From Stutzerimonas kunmingensis (GTDB lineage: Bacteria; Pseudomonadota; Gammaproteobacteria; Pseudomonadales; Pseudomonadaceae), in assembly GCF_021432085.1 (NCBI RefSeq), contig NZ_CP090366.1, positions 4,464,001 through 4,528,000 of the forward strand: a stretch of 64,000 bases of DNA, read 5' to 3'. The notes under the pieces were generated by a model. That model did not search any database and was not told the origin of the DNA. It saw only the letters and a program-made list of their open reading frames with translations. This document shows, piece after piece, positions 54,816 through 64,000 of this stretch. Position numbers and translations under genes: made by a program. The stretch's first letter is position 1. Each line of letters opens with the position of its first letter.

Positions 54816-55748
54816 TCAGACCGGCAATAGCACCAGGATCAGCGACAGGCTGATCAGCGAGCCCAGCGTCGACAGCAGCACCACCCGCGACACCCGCGAG
54901 CCCTCGCGCCCATAGAATTCGGCAAGCATGTAGGGGCCAGTCCCGGTCGGCAGCGCGGCGAGCAGCAACGCCGAATAGGCCCACAGCGTCGGCAGCTCGA
55001 ATACCTGAAAAGCCAGATACCAGGTAATCAGCGGCTGCACCACCAGTTTTAGCCCCACCAGCGGCCACACCCCCTGCACCCGTCCTCCGGGCTGTGGCTG
55101 GGCGAGGAAAAGCCCCAGCGACACCAGTGCGCAGGGCGCCGCCGCCGCGCCCAGCAGCTTGAGCAATGTCGCCAGCGGCACCGGCAATTGCAGGCTAGTC
55201 GCCGCCCACAGCGCACCGAGCAGCGGCGCGATCACCAGTGGATTGCGTACCAGCGCACTACTGACTTTGCCCAGCGTGCGCAACACGCCCTGCCCGGCAT
55301 GCAGGCCGGTCTCGACGCAGGCCAGGGCGATGGCGAACAGCACACAGACCACCACGATCGAGGCGACCATCGCCGGCTGCAGCGCCTCGTCGCCCAGCAC
55401 CAGCATGCACAGCGGAATCCCGACATAGCCGGTATTGGCGTAGGAAGCACCCAGCGCGTCCAGGCTGGCGTCGACCAGCGGCTGCTTCTGCAACATGCGA
55501 TACGCAAGAGTGAAGGTGAACACACCGAGGCAGCCGATGGCGAACGCGGCGATGAAGCCGGGTTGCCAGAGCTGCTCCCAGGTCGAGGTGGCAACGACGC
55601 TGAAAAGCAGCGCCGGCAGGCCCAGCCAGACCACGAAACGGTTGAGTTCGGAGGCGCCGGTCGGCCCCATCCGCCCGCTACGACGGCACAGGTAACCGAG
55701 CAGGATCAGCGCAAAGACGGGCAGGACGACATTGACGACCGAAGACAT
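54816..55748 (-). CDS. AEC-family transporter (auxin efflux carrier type)
   Basis: The 310-residue inner-membrane protein has about ten hydrophobic segments and AEC-family features (VVLPVFALILLGYLCRR at the N-terminus; LGASYANTGYVGIPLCMLVLG; CALVSLGLFLA). Substrates of bacterial AEC carriers include malate and other organic acids; here unknown. It is alone between a repeat and a small membrane protein gene. Confidence 0.9.
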   Translation of the reverse strand: MSSVVNVVLPVFALILLGYLCRRSGRMGPTGASELNRFVVWLGLPALLFSVVATSTWEQLWQPGFIAAFAIGCLGVFTFTLAYRMLQKQPLVDASLDALGASYANTGYVGIPLCMLVLGDEALQPAMVASIVVVCVLFAIALACVETGLHAGQGVLRTLGKVSSALVRNPLVIAPLLGALWAATSLQLPVPLATLLKLLGAAAAPCALVSLGLFLAQPQPGGRVQGVWPLVGLKLVVQPLITWYLAFQVFELPTLWAYSALLLAALPTGTGPYMLAEFYGREGSRVSRVVLLSTLGSLISLSLILVLLPV

Positions 55749-55877
55749 GGACTCTCATCTGCAAACTGGCGGCGCGGCACAGGGCTGCGACCGAAACGGC
55801 CGGCCACCATAGCAAATGCGGCGGATCGTCGCGCTCAGAGTCGACCAGGCAATACCCAGCCGACCCTGGGTTTCAGC

Positions 55878-56396
55878 TCAATGAAGCGACGGCGAATAGC
55901 CGTTGGGCTCGGCCCGCGCGGCGGCGAACTCGGCCTCGACGCTGCCACGCATTTGCGCAGTGCCGCCGGGGAAACCGCTGCGGTCTCTGTAGTCCCATTC
56001 GACCACCGGCACCTGCTCGGCATCCAGACCCTTGGCGCAGCTCAGGTCCAGCGCAGTAATGCCGGCCACCGCGCCGGCGGCAATAGCCGCATTCGCCGGC
56101 TCGTGGCCGTGCTCGATGCTCCAGCCGAGACCGGCCAGGTCCAGTGCATCGCCGCCGATACGACCGTAGATCCAGGGTTTCGGATCATCCGCCAGCAGGA
56201 TGCCGACACCGGTGGCGATCTCGCGCAGCCCGCAGGCGCGGACCAGCCCGTCGCTGCCGGGCATGCCGATAAAGCGTGCGACCTGCCGCGGCGCCACCAA
56301 CTGGACGACGCCCAGACCGATACTGAACCAGCCCAGCCCCCGCGCCAGCGTGCGCGCGGAATGGTTGGGCCGGGTGACTTGACGTGGAATGCTCAT
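55878..56396 (-). CDS. Membrane protein like the N-terminal part of cyclase/dehydrase proteins
   Basis: The 172-residue protein matches the membrane domain often fused to polyketide cyclase/dehydrase domains (ARTLARGLGWFSIGLGVVQL; GLVRACGLREIATGVGILL; PWIYGRIGGDALDLAGLG), but the START-like cyclase part is absent and the C-terminus is a short polar tail. AGGAG precedes the ATG. Function unknown. It is 62 bases downstream of the zinc alcohol dehydrogenase gene and may be co-transcribed with it. Confidence 0.75.
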   Translation of the reverse strand: MSIPRQVTRPNHSARTLARGLGWFSIGLGVVQLVAPRQVARFIGMPGSDGLVRACGLREIATGVGILLADDPKPWIYGRIGGDALDLAGLGWSIEHGHEPANAAIAAGAVAGITALDLSCAKGLDAEQVPVVEWDYRDRSGFPGGTAQMRGSVEAEFAAARAEPNGYSPSLH

Positions 56397-56457
56397 AAAG
56401 ACTCCTCGCTCGATAACGTGGCTCGGCCGATCCCTACGTTAGGGATCGGCGACCGGT

Positions 56458-57630
56458 TCATGGCTTGAGGACCACCTTGATACAGCCGTCATGCTTGTCG
56501 CGGAAGGTCTTGTACATCTCCGGACCCTGCTCGAGGCTGACGCAGTGGGTAATGACGAAGCTCGGATCGATCTCGCCTTCCTGGATGCGCCGCAACAGAT
56601 CGTCGGTCCAGCGATTGACGTGGGTCTGGCCCATGCGGAAGGTCAGGCCCTTGTTCATCGCCGCGCCGAACGGAATCTTGTCGATCAGACCACCGTAGAC
56701 GCCGGGAATCGAAATGATGCCGGCCGGGCGGCAGACGTAGATCATCTCGCGCAACACGTGCGGCCGGTCGCTCTCGAGCATCAGCGCCTGCTTGGCGCGG
56801 TCATACATCGAATCGATCGAACGCGCCGCGTGCGCCTCCATGCCCACCGAGTCGATGCACTTCTCCGGCCCCTTGCCGCGGGTCAGTTCCTTGAGCCGTT
56901 CAAGCACGCTCTCTTCGTCGAAGTTGATGGTGATGGCGCCGCCTGCGCGGGCCATCGACAGCCGCTCGGGCACGTTGTCGATGCAGATGACCTGCTCGGC
57001 ACCCATCATCACCGCGCTGCGGATGGCGAACTGGCCGACCGGCCCGGCGCCCCATACCGCCACCGTGTCGGTGGGCTGGATATCGCACTGCGCCGCGGCC
57101 TGCCAGCCGGTGGGCAGGATGTCGCCGAGAAACAGCACCTGCTCGTCCGTCAGGCCGTTGGGGATCACCACCGGGCCGACATCGGCATAGGGCACGCGCA
57201 CGTACTCGGCCTGGCCGCCGGCATAGCCGCCGGTGAGGTGGGTGTAGCCGTAGAGACCAGCAGTGGTGTGGCCGAAGACCTTGTCGGCGATGTCCTTGTT
57301 GCGGTTGGTGCGCTCGCACACCGAGAAATTGCCGCGCCGGCACTGGTCACACTCGCCGCAGACGATGGTGAACGGCACCACCACGCGGTCGCCGACCTTG
57401 AGCTTCTTGTTCGCCGAGCCGACTGCCATCACCTCGCCCATGAACTCGTGGCCCATGATGTCGCCGTGCTGCATGCCGGGCATGAAGCCGTCATAGAGGT
57501 GCAGGTCGGAGCCGCAGATGGCGCAGGAACTGACCTTGATGATGGCGTCGCGCGGGTCTTCGATGGAGGGATCGGGGACGTGGTTGTCGCAGCGGATGTC
57601 GTGCTTGCCGTGCCAGCGGAGGGCTCTCAT
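56458..57630 (-). CDS. Zinc-dependent alcohol dehydrogenase (formaldehyde dehydrogenase-like)
   Basis: The 390-residue MDR enzyme has catalytic zinc ligands in [11 protein letters not shown] and [10 protein letters not shown], the structural zinc site [15 protein letters not shown], and NAD-binding [17 protein letters not shown]. It belongs to the formaldehyde-dehydrogenase-like group; substrate not certain. ATG 57630 is preferred since AGGAG lies 7 bases upstream; TTG 57636 would sit against that site. Confidence 0.9.
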   Translation of the reverse strand: MRALRWHGKHDIRCDNHVPDPSIEDPRDAIIKVSSCAICGSDLHLYDGFMPGMQHGDIMGHEFMGEVMAVGSANKKLKVGDRVVVPFTIVCGECDQCRRGNFSVCERTNRNKDIADKVFGHTTAGLYGYTHLTGGYAGGQAEYVRVPYADVGPVVIPNGLTDEQVLFLGDILPTGWQAAAQCDIQPTDTVAVWGAGPVGQFAIRSAVMMGAEQVICIDNVPERLSMARAGGAITINFDEESVLERLKELTRGKGPEKCIDSVGMEAHAARSIDSMYDRAKQALMLESDRPHVLREMIYVCRPAGIISIPGVYGGLIDKIPFGAAMNKGLTFRMGQTHVNRWTDDLLRRIQEGEIDPSFVITHCVSLEQGPEMYKTFRDKHDGCIKVVLKP

Positions 57631-57775
57631 GGACAATCTCCTGTCGGGTTTCGGAAACGCCGTCTCGGTGATTCTCCTTTGCTGCCTCGCTGTTGCTCCT
57701 CTGTCGGTGCGGCGTGCTGTCAGGATTTTAGTAAGCAGCGCCGCACCAGAGTTGCCCGATTACCGACGGGCTGCA

Positions 57776-58636
57776 CTAATGCCGATTGCGATCCAGCGAA
57801 GCGTAACCGTCGCGATAGCTGGGATACCTGGGTTTCCAGCCCAGCGCACGGGCGCGGGCATTGCTGCAGCGCTTGCTGCCGGCGCGGCGGGTCATGCTCT
57901 GCTCGGCCCAGTGGGTGACGCCCAGGCGTTCGCGCAGCCAGTCGACCACCTCGTGCAACGGTGCCGGGTCATCGTCGACGCCCAGATAGCAATCTTCCAG
58001 GGCAGCACCACTGGCGTGGCTCTGCAGCAGAAACGCCAGCAGCCCGGCGGCGTCGTCGCGATGGATGCGGTTGCTGTACTGCGGCGGATCGCGCTCGACA
58101 CGCAAACCGGCGCGCACCTGATTCTGCAGCCAGGGGCGCTTCGGGTCGTACAGCCCACCCAGACGCACCCGCGTTACCGGCAGGGCGCTGTCGAGCGCCA
58201 GCTGTTCGGCCTCCAGCATCACCCGACCGGTGAAGCCGCCGGGCTCGGTGGCCGAGTCCTCGTCGATCCACTCGCCGTCGCGCTGGGCGTACACACCGGT
58301 GCTGGAAACGAACAGCAGCCGCCGAGGGCGCTGGCCGCGCTGCTGTAACCAACCGAGCACATTGCGCAGGCCTTCGACATAGGCCTGGCGATAGCCGGCT
58401 TCGTCATGTTCGGTGGCGGATGCGGCATAGACCAGATAGTCCAGCGAGCCGTTGGGCCAGCAGCGCGGACAGGTCGGCTCGGAAAGGTCGCCGTTGACCG
58501 GCAGGATCGGCACTGCCAGCTGGGCGGCGTTGCGCCGCAGGCCGTACACCGTCCAGCCATCCCGACTCAGTTGCAGACCGAGACGACTGCCAAGGTCGCC
58601 ACAGCCTGCGATCAATACGCTAAGGCGCTTGCCCAT
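57776..58636 (-). CDS. NAD-dependent epimerase/dehydratase family protein (YeeZ-like)
   Basis: The 286-residue extended SDR has a variant Rossmann motif SVLIAGCGDLGSRLGLQL at the N-terminus, VSSTGVYAQRDGEWIDEDS and RLGGLYDPKRPW, like E. coli YeeZ. Substrate unknown. ATG 58636 has GGGAG 7 bases upstream; the ORF beyond is unconserved. It is divergent from oxyR. Confidence 0.87.
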   Translation of the reverse strand: MGKRLSVLIAGCGDLGSRLGLQLSRDGWTVYGLRRNAAQLAVPILPVNGDLSEPTCPRCWPNGSLDYLVYAASATEHDEAGYRQAYVEGLRNVLGWLQQRGQRPRRLLFVSSTGVYAQRDGEWIDEDSATEPGGFTGRVMLEAEQLALDSALPVTRVRLGGLYDPKRPWLQNQVRAGLRVERDPPQYSNRIHRDDAAGLLAFLLQSHASGAALEDCYLGVDDDPAPLHEVVDWLRERLGVTHWAEQSMTRRAGSKRCSNARARALGWKPRYPSYRDGYASLDRNRH

Positions 58637-58772
58637 GTTCTGCTCCCTCAGTTGTAACCCGCCGCGCGGGCCGCACGAAACCGCAGTGTACCGACTTTCG
58701 AAGCCTGGCCGACCGGTTGGTTCTGCGCTGCGCAAAAGGCTATGCTTGCCGGCACATTGATGGATGCTGACT

Positions 58773-59693
58773 ATGACTCTGACCGAATTGCGCTACATCG
58801 TGACCCTTGCCCAGGAACAGCACTTCGGCCGCGCCGCTGAACGCTGCCACGTCAGTCAGCCGACCCTTTCGGTCGGTGTGAAGAAGCTCGAGGACGAGCT
58901 CGGTGTGCTGATCTTCGAGCGGACCAAAAGCGCAGTGCGCCTGACCCCCGTCGGCGAAGGCATCGTCACCCAGGCGCAGAAGGTGCTGGAGCAGGCACAG
59001 AGCATTCGCGAGCTGGCCCAGGTCGGCAAGAATCAGCTGGCCGCACCGCTGAAGGTCGGCGCCATCTACACCGTCGGCCCTTACATGTTCCCGCACCTGA
59101 TTCCGCAGCTGCATCGTGTGGCGCCGGACATGCCGCTGTACATCGAAGAGAACTTCACCCACATCCTGCGCGACAAGCTGCGCACCGGCGAACTGGACGC
59201 GATCATCGTCGCGCTGCCGTTCCAGGAAGCCGACGTGCTGACCAAGCCGCTCTACGACGAGCCGTTCTACGTACTGATGCCGGCCGACCATCCGTGGACG
59301 GCAAAGGAAACCATCGACGCCGAGATGCTCAACGACAAGAGCCTGCTGCTGCTCGGTGAAGGCCACTGCTTCCGCGATCAGGTGCTCGAAGCCTGTCCGA
59401 CCACCCGCAAGGGCGAGGCACCGAGCCACACCACGGTGGAATCCAGCTCGCTGGAAACCATCCGCCACATGGTCGCCTCGGGCCTGGGCGTGTCGATCCT
59501 GCCGCTGTCGGCGGTGGAGAGCCACCACTACTCCCCCGGTGTGCTGGAGACCCGCCCGCTGACGCCGCCGGTGCCGTTCCGCACCGTGGCGATCGCCTGG
59601 CGCGCCAGCTTTCCGCGGCCCAAGGCCATCGAGATCCTCGCTGACTCGATCCGCCTGTGTTCGGTAGGCAAGCCGCCATCGTCGAAAGCCTGA
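58773..59693 (+). CDS. oxyR: Hydrogen-peroxide-sensing regulator OxyR
   Basis: The 306-residue LysR-type activator begins MTLTELRYIVTLAQEQHF, and has the peroxide-sensing cysteines in LGEGHCFRDQVLEAC (about residues 199 and 208). It follows P. aeruginosa OxyR very closely as I recall it. ATG 58773 is chosen over 58764 as the family start. recG follows 4 bases after its stop, the same order as in P. aeruginosa, so the two share a transcript. Confidence 0.95.
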   Translation: MTLTELRYIVTLAQEQHFGRAAERCHVSQPTLSVGVKKLEDELGVLIFERTKSAVRLTPVGEGIVTQAQKVLEQAQSIRELAQVGKNQLAAPLKVGAIYTVGPYMFPHLIPQLHRVAPDMPLYIEENFTHILRDKLRTGELDAIIVALPFQEADVLTKPLYDEPFYVLMPADHPWTAKETIDAEMLNDKSLLLLGEGHCFRDQVLEACPTTRKGEAPSHTTVESSSLETIRHMVASGLGVSILPLSAVESHHYSPGVLETRPLTPPVPFRTVAIAWRASFPRPKAIEILADSIRLCSVGKPPSSKA

Positions 59694-59697
59694 GGCC

Positions 59698-61770
59698 ATG
59701 AGCGAACTGGCGACCGTTCCGGTCACCGCACTCAAGGGCGTCGGCGCCGCACTGGCCGAGAAGCTCGCCAGGGTCGGCCTGGAAACCCTGCAGGACGTGC
59801 TCTTCCACCTGCCGCTGCGTTACCAGGACCGCACCCGCGTGGTGCCCATCGGTGCCCTGCGCCCGGGGCAGGACGCGGTGATCGAAGGCGTGGTGTCCGG
59901 CGCTGATATCGTCATGGGCCGCCGCCGCAGCCTGCTGGTACGCCTGCAGGACGGCAGCGGCACCCTGAGTCTGCGCTTCTATCACTTCAGCCAGGCGCAG
60001 AAGGAAGCCATGAAGCGCGGCACCCAGCTGCGCTGTTACGGCGAAGCGCGGCCCGGGGCCTCGGGGCTGGAGATCTACCATCCGGAATACCGCGCACTGA
60101 CCGGCGAGCCGGCGCCTGTCGAGCAGACTCTGACCCCGATCTACCCAACCACCGAAGGCCTGACCCAGCAGCGCCTGCGCAACCTCAGCGAGCAGGCTCT
60201 AAGCCGCCTCGGCCCGCACAGCCTGCCGGACTGGCTGCCCGCCGAGCTGGCCCGTGATTATCGGCTCGGCCCGCTGGATCAGGCCCTGCGCTACCTGCAC
60301 CGTCCGCCGGCCGACGCCAATCTGGAAGAACTCGCCGAAGGCCGCCACTGGGCCCAGCACCGCCTGGCCTTCGAGGAACTGCTGACCCATCAGCTGTCGC
60401 TGCAGCGCCTGCGCGAGCGGGTGCGCGCGCAGCAGGCGCCGGCGCTGCCGCCGGCGCAGAAGCTGCCGCAGCGCTTTCTCGCCAACCTCGGTTTCGCGCC
60501 CACCGGCGCGCAGCAGCGTGTCGGTGCCGAGATCGCCTATGACCTGGCCCAGGACGAGCCCATGCTGCGTCTGGTGCAGGGTGATGTTGGCGCCGGCAAG
60601 ACGGTGGTCGCCGCCCTCGCCGCCCTGCAGGCGCTGGAAGCCGGCTACCAGGTGGCGCTGATGGCGCCGACCGAGATCCTCGCCGAGCAGCACTTTCTCA
60701 ACTTCAGCAAGTGGCTCGAACCGCTCGGCATCGAGGTCGCCTGGCTGGCCGGCAAGCTCAAGGGCAAGGCCCGCGCCGCCGCGCTGGAGCAGATCGCCGG
60801 CGGCTGCCCGATGGTGGTCGGCACTCACGCGCTGTTTCAGGACGAGGTGGTCTTCAGGCGCCTGGCGCTGGTGATCATCGACGAGCAGCACCGCTTCGGC
60901 GTGCAGCAGCGCCTGGCCCTGCGCCAGAAAGGCATCGACGGTCGACTCTGCCCGCACCAGCTGATCATGACCGCCACGCCAATCCCTCGCACCCTGGCGA
61001 TGAGTGCCTACGCCGATCTCGATACCTCGATCCTCGACGAACTGCCGCCAGGGCGTACGCCGGTGAACACCCTGGTAATCGCCGATAGCCGGCGCCTGGA
61101 GGTGATCGAGCGGGTGCGCATCGCCTGCAACGAGGGGCGCCAGGCGTACTGGGTGTGCACCCTGATCGAGGAATCCGAAGAGCTCACCTGCCAAGCCGCG
61201 GAAACCACCTTCGAAGACCTCTCGGCGGCGCTGGTCGGGCTGCGCGTCGGGCTGATCCACGGGCGCATGAAACCGGCCGAGAAAGCCGCGGTGATGGAGC
61301 AGTTCAAGCGTGGCGAGCTGCAACTGCTGGTCGCCACCACCGTCATCGAAGTGGGCGTCGACGTGCCCAACGCCAGCCTGATGATCATCGAAAACCCGGA
61401 GCGCCTGGGCCTGGCCCAGCTGCACCAGCTGCGCGGGCGGGTCGGCCGTGGCAGTGCGGCAAGTCATTGCGTGCTGCTGTACCATCCGCCGCTGTCGCAG
61501 CTCGGCCGCGAACGGCTGGCGATCATGCGCGAGACCTGTGACGGCTTCCTGATCGCCGAGAAAGACCTGGAACTGCGCGGCCCCGGCGAGATGCTCGGCA
61601 CCCGACAGACCGGCCTCTTGCAGTTCAAGGTCGCCGATCTGATGCGCGATGCCGAGCTGCTCCCGGCGGTGCGCGATGCCGCCCAGGAATTGCTGGCGCG
61701 CTGGCCGCAGCACGTCAGCCCGCTGCTCGAGCGTTGGCTGCGTCATGGCCAGGAATACGGCCAGGTATGA
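59698..61770 (+). CDS. recG: ATP-dependent DNA helicase RecG
   Basis: The 690-residue helicase remodels stalled forks and Holliday junctions. The N-terminal wedge domain (ALKGVGAALAEKLARVGL) is followed by Walker A VQGDVGAGKTVVAALAAL, IIDEQHRFGVQQR, TATPIPRTLAM and LRGRVGRGSAASHC. Length is normal. It is downstream of oxyR in one operon. Confidence 0.96.
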   Translation: MSELATVPVTALKGVGAALAEKLARVGLETLQDVLFHLPLRYQDRTRVVPIGALRPGQDAVIEGVVSGADIVMGRRRSLLVRLQDGSGTLSLRFYHFSQAQKEAMKRGTQLRCYGEARPGASGLEIYHPEYRALTGEPAPVEQTLTPIYPTTEGLTQQRLRNLSEQALSRLGPHSLPDWLPAELARDYRLGPLDQALRYLHRPPADANLEELAEGRHWAQHRLAFEELLTHQLSLQRLRERVRAQQAPALPPAQKLPQRFLANLGFAPTGAQQRVGAEIAYDLAQDEPMLRLVQGDVGAGKTVVAALAALQALEAGYQVALMAPTEILAEQHFLNFSKWLEPLGIEVAWLAGKLKGKARAAALEQIAGGCPMVVGTHALFQDEVVFRRLALVIIDEQHRFGVQQRLALRQKGIDGRLCPHQLIMTATPIPRTLAMSAYADLDTSILDELPPGRTPVNTLVIADSRRLEVIERVRIACNEGRQAYWVCTLIEESEELTCQAAETTFEDLSAALVGLRVGLIHGRMKPAEKAAVMEQFKRGELQLLVATTVIEVGVDVPNASLMIIENPERLGLAQLHQLRGRVGRGSAASHCVLLYHPPLSQLGRERLAIMRETCDGFLIAEKDLELRGPGEMLGTRQTGLLQFKVADLMRDAELLPAVRDAAQELLARWPQHVSPLLERWLRHGQEYGQV

Positions 61771-61845
61771 CAACCATCCGTCGCCACATCATCCGTGGCT
61801 GACGGCTTCGCTATACTCCGGCAGGTCACTACAACGGGTCCGCTC

Positions 61846-63249
61846 ATGAATTCTGCTGTCGACACCGAAAGCTGCTCCGAACTGCCCCTCCTGATCACCA
61901 AGCTGTTGAAAGACCTCGGTGTGAGTTACCAGATCCAGCGCGATCGCCCCAACATTCCCGCTGCGCAGCGGGTGCAGGCGGTGCTGCTGGACGACAGCAT
62001 CGGCGCGATGCTGGTGCTCTTCCCGCAGGATCATCTGCTCGACCTTGCACGCCTGGCCGAACTCACCGGCCGCGAGCTGGCCGCGGTCAAGCCGGAGCGG
62101 CTGGCGCGCATGCTGGCCAAGCACGAGTTGAGCCGCCTGCCCGGCCTGCCGCCACTGACCAGCTCGCCCTGCCTGTACGAAGAGTGCCTGATGCAGCAGC
62201 CACGGCTATTGGTTGAATCCGGCCAGCCTGGCCTGCTGGTGGAGGTCAGCAGTGGCGACTTCAAGCGTCTGCTGAGCAAGGCCACGGCCGGTAGCTTCGC
62301 CGTACCGCTGAGCAGCATCCGGCCGAACCTGGACCGCCCGGACGACGACCGCGCCGAGATCAGTCAGGCGGTGCAGAGTTTCACCGCGCGACGCATCCAG
62401 AAACGTCTGGAAGAAACCATCGAGATTCCGCCGCTGCCGCATACGGCGCAGAAGATCATCAAGCTGCGGGTCAACCCCGACGCCACGGTCGACGACATCA
62501 CCGGCGTGGTGGAAACCGACCCGGCATTGGCGGCGCAGGTTATCAGCTGGGCGGCCTCGCCCTACTACGCCGCTCCCGGGCGCATCCGCTCGGTGGAAGA
62601 CGCCATCGTTCGCGTGCTCGGCTTCGACCTGGTGATCAACCTGGCCCTCGGTCTAGCGCTGGGCAAGACCATCAGCCTGCCGGACGACAAGCCGCAGGAC
62701 GCCACGCCCTACTGGCAACAGGCGATCTATACAGCCGCGGTCATCGAGGGACTGACCCGTGCGATTCCCCGCGAACAGCGCCCGGAACCCGGCCTGAGCT
62801 ACCTCGCCGGGCTGCTGCACAACTTCGGCTATCTGGTACTGGCGCACGTCTTTCCACCGCATTTTTCGCTGATCTGCCGGCACCTGGAAGCCAACCCGCA
62901 CCTGTCGCACAGTCACGTCGAGCAGCATCTGCTGGGTATCACCCGCGAGCAGATCGGTGCCTGGCTGATGCGTCTGTGGGGCATGCCCGAGGAACTGGCG
63001 GCCGCCTTGCGTTTCCAGAACGACCCCGGCTATGACGGCGAAGATGCGGCCTATCCGAACCTGGTCTGCCTGGCGGTACGCATGCTGCGCAACCGTGGCA
63101 TCGGCAGCGGGCCGGATACCGAGGTGCCGCAGCAGCTGTTCGATCGCCTGGGTATCACCCGCGAGAAGGCCAACGACGCGATTGCCAAGGTACTCGCCGC
63201 TGAAGCCGCCTTGCGCGCCCTGGCGATGCAGTTCAACTCGCCACACTGA
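61846..63249 (+). CDS. YbaK-like/HDOD fusion protein
   Basis: The 467-residue protein joins an N-terminal YbaK/EbsC-type aminoacyl-tRNA deacylase-like domain (about 15-150, LLDDSIGAMLVLFPQDHLLDL) to an HDOD domain (about 190-400, IPPLPHTAQKIIKLRVNPDA; SYLAGLLHNFGYLVLAHVFPPHF). The catalytic lysine of true YbaK enzymes is not evident, so it may only bind ligand. An equivalent follows recG in other pseudomonads. Function is probably signalling; ATG 61846 is preferred over 61795, whose extra residues are unconserved. Confidence 0.83.
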   Translation: MNSAVDTESCSELPLLITKLLKDLGVSYQIQRDRPNIPAAQRVQAVLLDDSIGAMLVLFPQDHLLDLARLAELTGRELAAVKPERLARMLAKHELSRLPGLPPLTSSPCLYEECLMQQPRLLVESGQPGLLVEVSSGDFKRLLSKATAGSFAVPLSSIRPNLDRPDDDRAEISQAVQSFTARRIQKRLEETIEIPPLPHTAQKIIKLRVNPDATVDDITGVVETDPALAAQVISWAASPYYAAPGRIRSVEDAIVRVLGFDLVINLALGLALGKTISLPDDKPQDATPYWQQAIYTAAVIEGLTRAIPREQRPEPGLSYLAGLLHNFGYLVLAHVFPPHFSLICRHLEANPHLSHSHVEQHLLGITREQIGAWLMRLWGMPEELAAALRFQNDPGYDGEDAAYPNLVCLAVRMLRNRGIGSGPDTEVPQQLFDRLGITREKANDAIAKVLAAEAALRALAMQFNSPH

Positions 63250-63260
63250 AAGCCCGCGCC

Positions 63261-63289
63261 GCCGGGTCTGTGCCTCGCACAGGCCCGGC
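63261..63289. terminator. Bidirectional hairpin between the HDOD gene and gspM
   Basis: GCCGGGTCTGTGC (63261-63273) pairs with GCACAGGCCCGGC (63277-63289), 13 bp with one G-T pair and a 3-base loop, between convergent genes. No T-tract. Confidence 0.65.
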
Positions 63290-63306
63290 GATGGATCAGG
63301 GCGCCA

Positions 63307-63822
63307 TCAACTCCCCGCGCGAAAGCTCACCCGCGCATTCACCAGCCCTTCACCGGCGCGCTCCAGGCTGACGTCAGCAATGCTCACGCCCTGCCCCTGC
63401 AGGGTATCGAACCAGCGCAACAGCAACGCGTACGATGCCCCCGGCAGGCTCACCTGCACGCTGCCGTCGCTGCCATTGTCGAAGCTCTCGATTCGCAGGT
63501 TGCCCTGCTGCGCGCTTTCGGTGATCACCCCCTGCAGCTGCTCCGGCGCCAGCTCGACCTGGTTGCTGCGCTCCATCTGGCGCGCCAGATCGGTGTTCTG
63601 CTCCATGTAGGCATGCAGTTCGCGCTGCGCCTGGTAATACTCGCGAGCGTCGGCGGCCTGGCGTTGCGCCGGCAGCCACAGCCAGAGATAGAACAGCACG
63701 GCGAGCAGAAAGGCGCCGAGCAGGCTCAGCGAGGTGCGCTCACGGGGCGCCAGACGCTGCCAGCGCTGCCACAGCGGCGAATCGGCGAGGCGCACGGCCA
63801 GTTGTTGCTTGAGATTCATCAT
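63307..63822 (-). CDS. gspM: Type II secretion system protein GspM
   Basis: The 171-residue inner-membrane protein has a short cytoplasmic N-terminus, one membrane helix (SLLGAFLLAVLFYLWLWLPA, about 33-52) and a periplasmic ferredoxin-like domain ending VSIADVSLERAGEGLVNARV. It links to GspL in the assembly platform. GGAGG of the gspL end lies 3 bases before ATG 63822 and 6 before ATG 63819, so the second ATG may be used. Overlaps the gspL stop; end of the gsp operon. Confidence 0.92.
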   Translation of the reverse strand: MMNLKQQLAVRLADSPLWQRWQRLAPRERTSLSLLGAFLLAVLFYLWLWLPAQRQAADAREYYQAQRELHAYMEQNTDLARQMERSNQVELAPEQLQGVITESAQQGNLRIESFDNGSDGSVQVSLPGASYALLLRWFDTLQGQGVSIADVSLERAGEGLVNARVSFRAGS

Positions 63823-64000
63823 CAGCCTCCGATCACCACGCGCGCGCTGACGCCATCGCCTTCTCGACTGGCCGAGCCCAGCTGCACGCTCTGACCGGTG
63901 TCACCCAGGCGTTGGCGCAATGTTTCCAGCGTGGGAAAGTCCATGGCCTGCACCTGCAGCGCCAGATCGCCGCGATCCTGGTTGTAGTCGAGCTGGCCGA
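63822..64000 (-). CDS. gspL: Type II secretion system protein GspL, C-terminal fragment (window edge)
   Basis: Only the last 59 codons are in the window. They read LQVQAMDFPTLETLRQRLGD then SVQLGSASREGDGVSARVVI and end IGG-stop, the typical end of the periplasmic domain of GspL. The stop overlaps the gspM start. The gene continues past 64000. Confidence 0.9.
   Translation of the reverse strand, partial: GQLDYNQDRGDLALQVQAMDFPTLETLRQRLGDTGQSVQLGSASREGDGVSARVVIGG

Noticed and set aside
1-64000. CRISPR arrays, insertion sequences, prophage or toxin-antitoxin modules
   Set aside because: No regularly spaced direct repeats, transposase, integrase or typical toxin motifs were seen anywhere in the window.

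Overview
The window is about 64 kb of GC-rich (roughly 64% by eye) gammaproteobacterial chromosome. Several things point to the Stutzerimonas (Pseudomonas) stutzeri group. The ectABCD-ask operon encodes EctA and EctD proteins very close to those I recall from P. stutzeri. Pseudomonas-style gene pairs are present (hexR/zwf, oxyR-recG, uvrD beside a GGDEF-EAL gene, gspL-gspM). Pseudomonas-type REP repeats are also present. No insertion sequence, prophage, integron or CRISPR array was seen; this looks like core chromosome with some accessory metabolic islands.

Layout. 0-4 kb: a LysR regulator, a small conserved protein, and the divergent hexR/zwf pair with a HexR-like operator between them; the usual pgl-eda genes do not follow zwf. 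4.3-9.2 kb: the complete ectoine/hydroxyectoine operon ectA-ectB-ectC-ectD-ask. 9.3-20.1 kb: a YdcH-like protein, trhP, a membrane PAS-GGDEF-EAL protein, uvrD, an orphan TRAP binding lipoprotein, a Tim44-like protein, and an ohr/hydrolase operon divergent from an AraC regulator. 21.2-30.4 kb: a selenium-formate island holding a selenocysteine formate dehydrogenase (in-frame UGA with a SECIS hairpin), its beta and gamma subunits, fdhE, selA, selB and selC (tRNA-Sec). Thus the enzyme, its assembly factor and most of the Sec-decoding machinery lie together; selD is not in the window.

30.5-40.4 kb: a small unknown protein, a two-gene GcvH-like/DsrE operon, a Cfa-type methyltransferase, a SulP transporter with a universal stress protein, an HD-GYP protein and a DctB/DctD-type two-component system. 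40.6-46.6 kb: an ECF42-type sigma factor operon with a recognisable target promoter, then a TonB receptor/PepSY/small membrane protein iron-uptake operon. 46.6-54.8 kb: a hybrid histidine kinase translationally coupled to an acyl-CoA dehydrogenase-like gene, a periplasmic lactonase, and a haem-oxygenase-like diiron protein followed by an NPPY methyltransferase. 54.8-64 kb: an AEC transporter, a small membrane protein, a zinc alcohol dehydrogenase, an SDR, oxyR, recG, a YbaK-HDOD protein, and the end of a type II secretion operon (gspM and partial gspL).

The least explained pieces, and the best candidates for a new system, are the GcvH-like/DsrE pair at 31.0-31.8 kb, the acyl-CoA dehydrogenase-like/hybrid kinase pair at 46.6-50.5 kb, and the diiron oxidase-like/methyltransferase pair at 52.3-54.7 kb. 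Functions were assigned by reading protein motifs; no database search was run.
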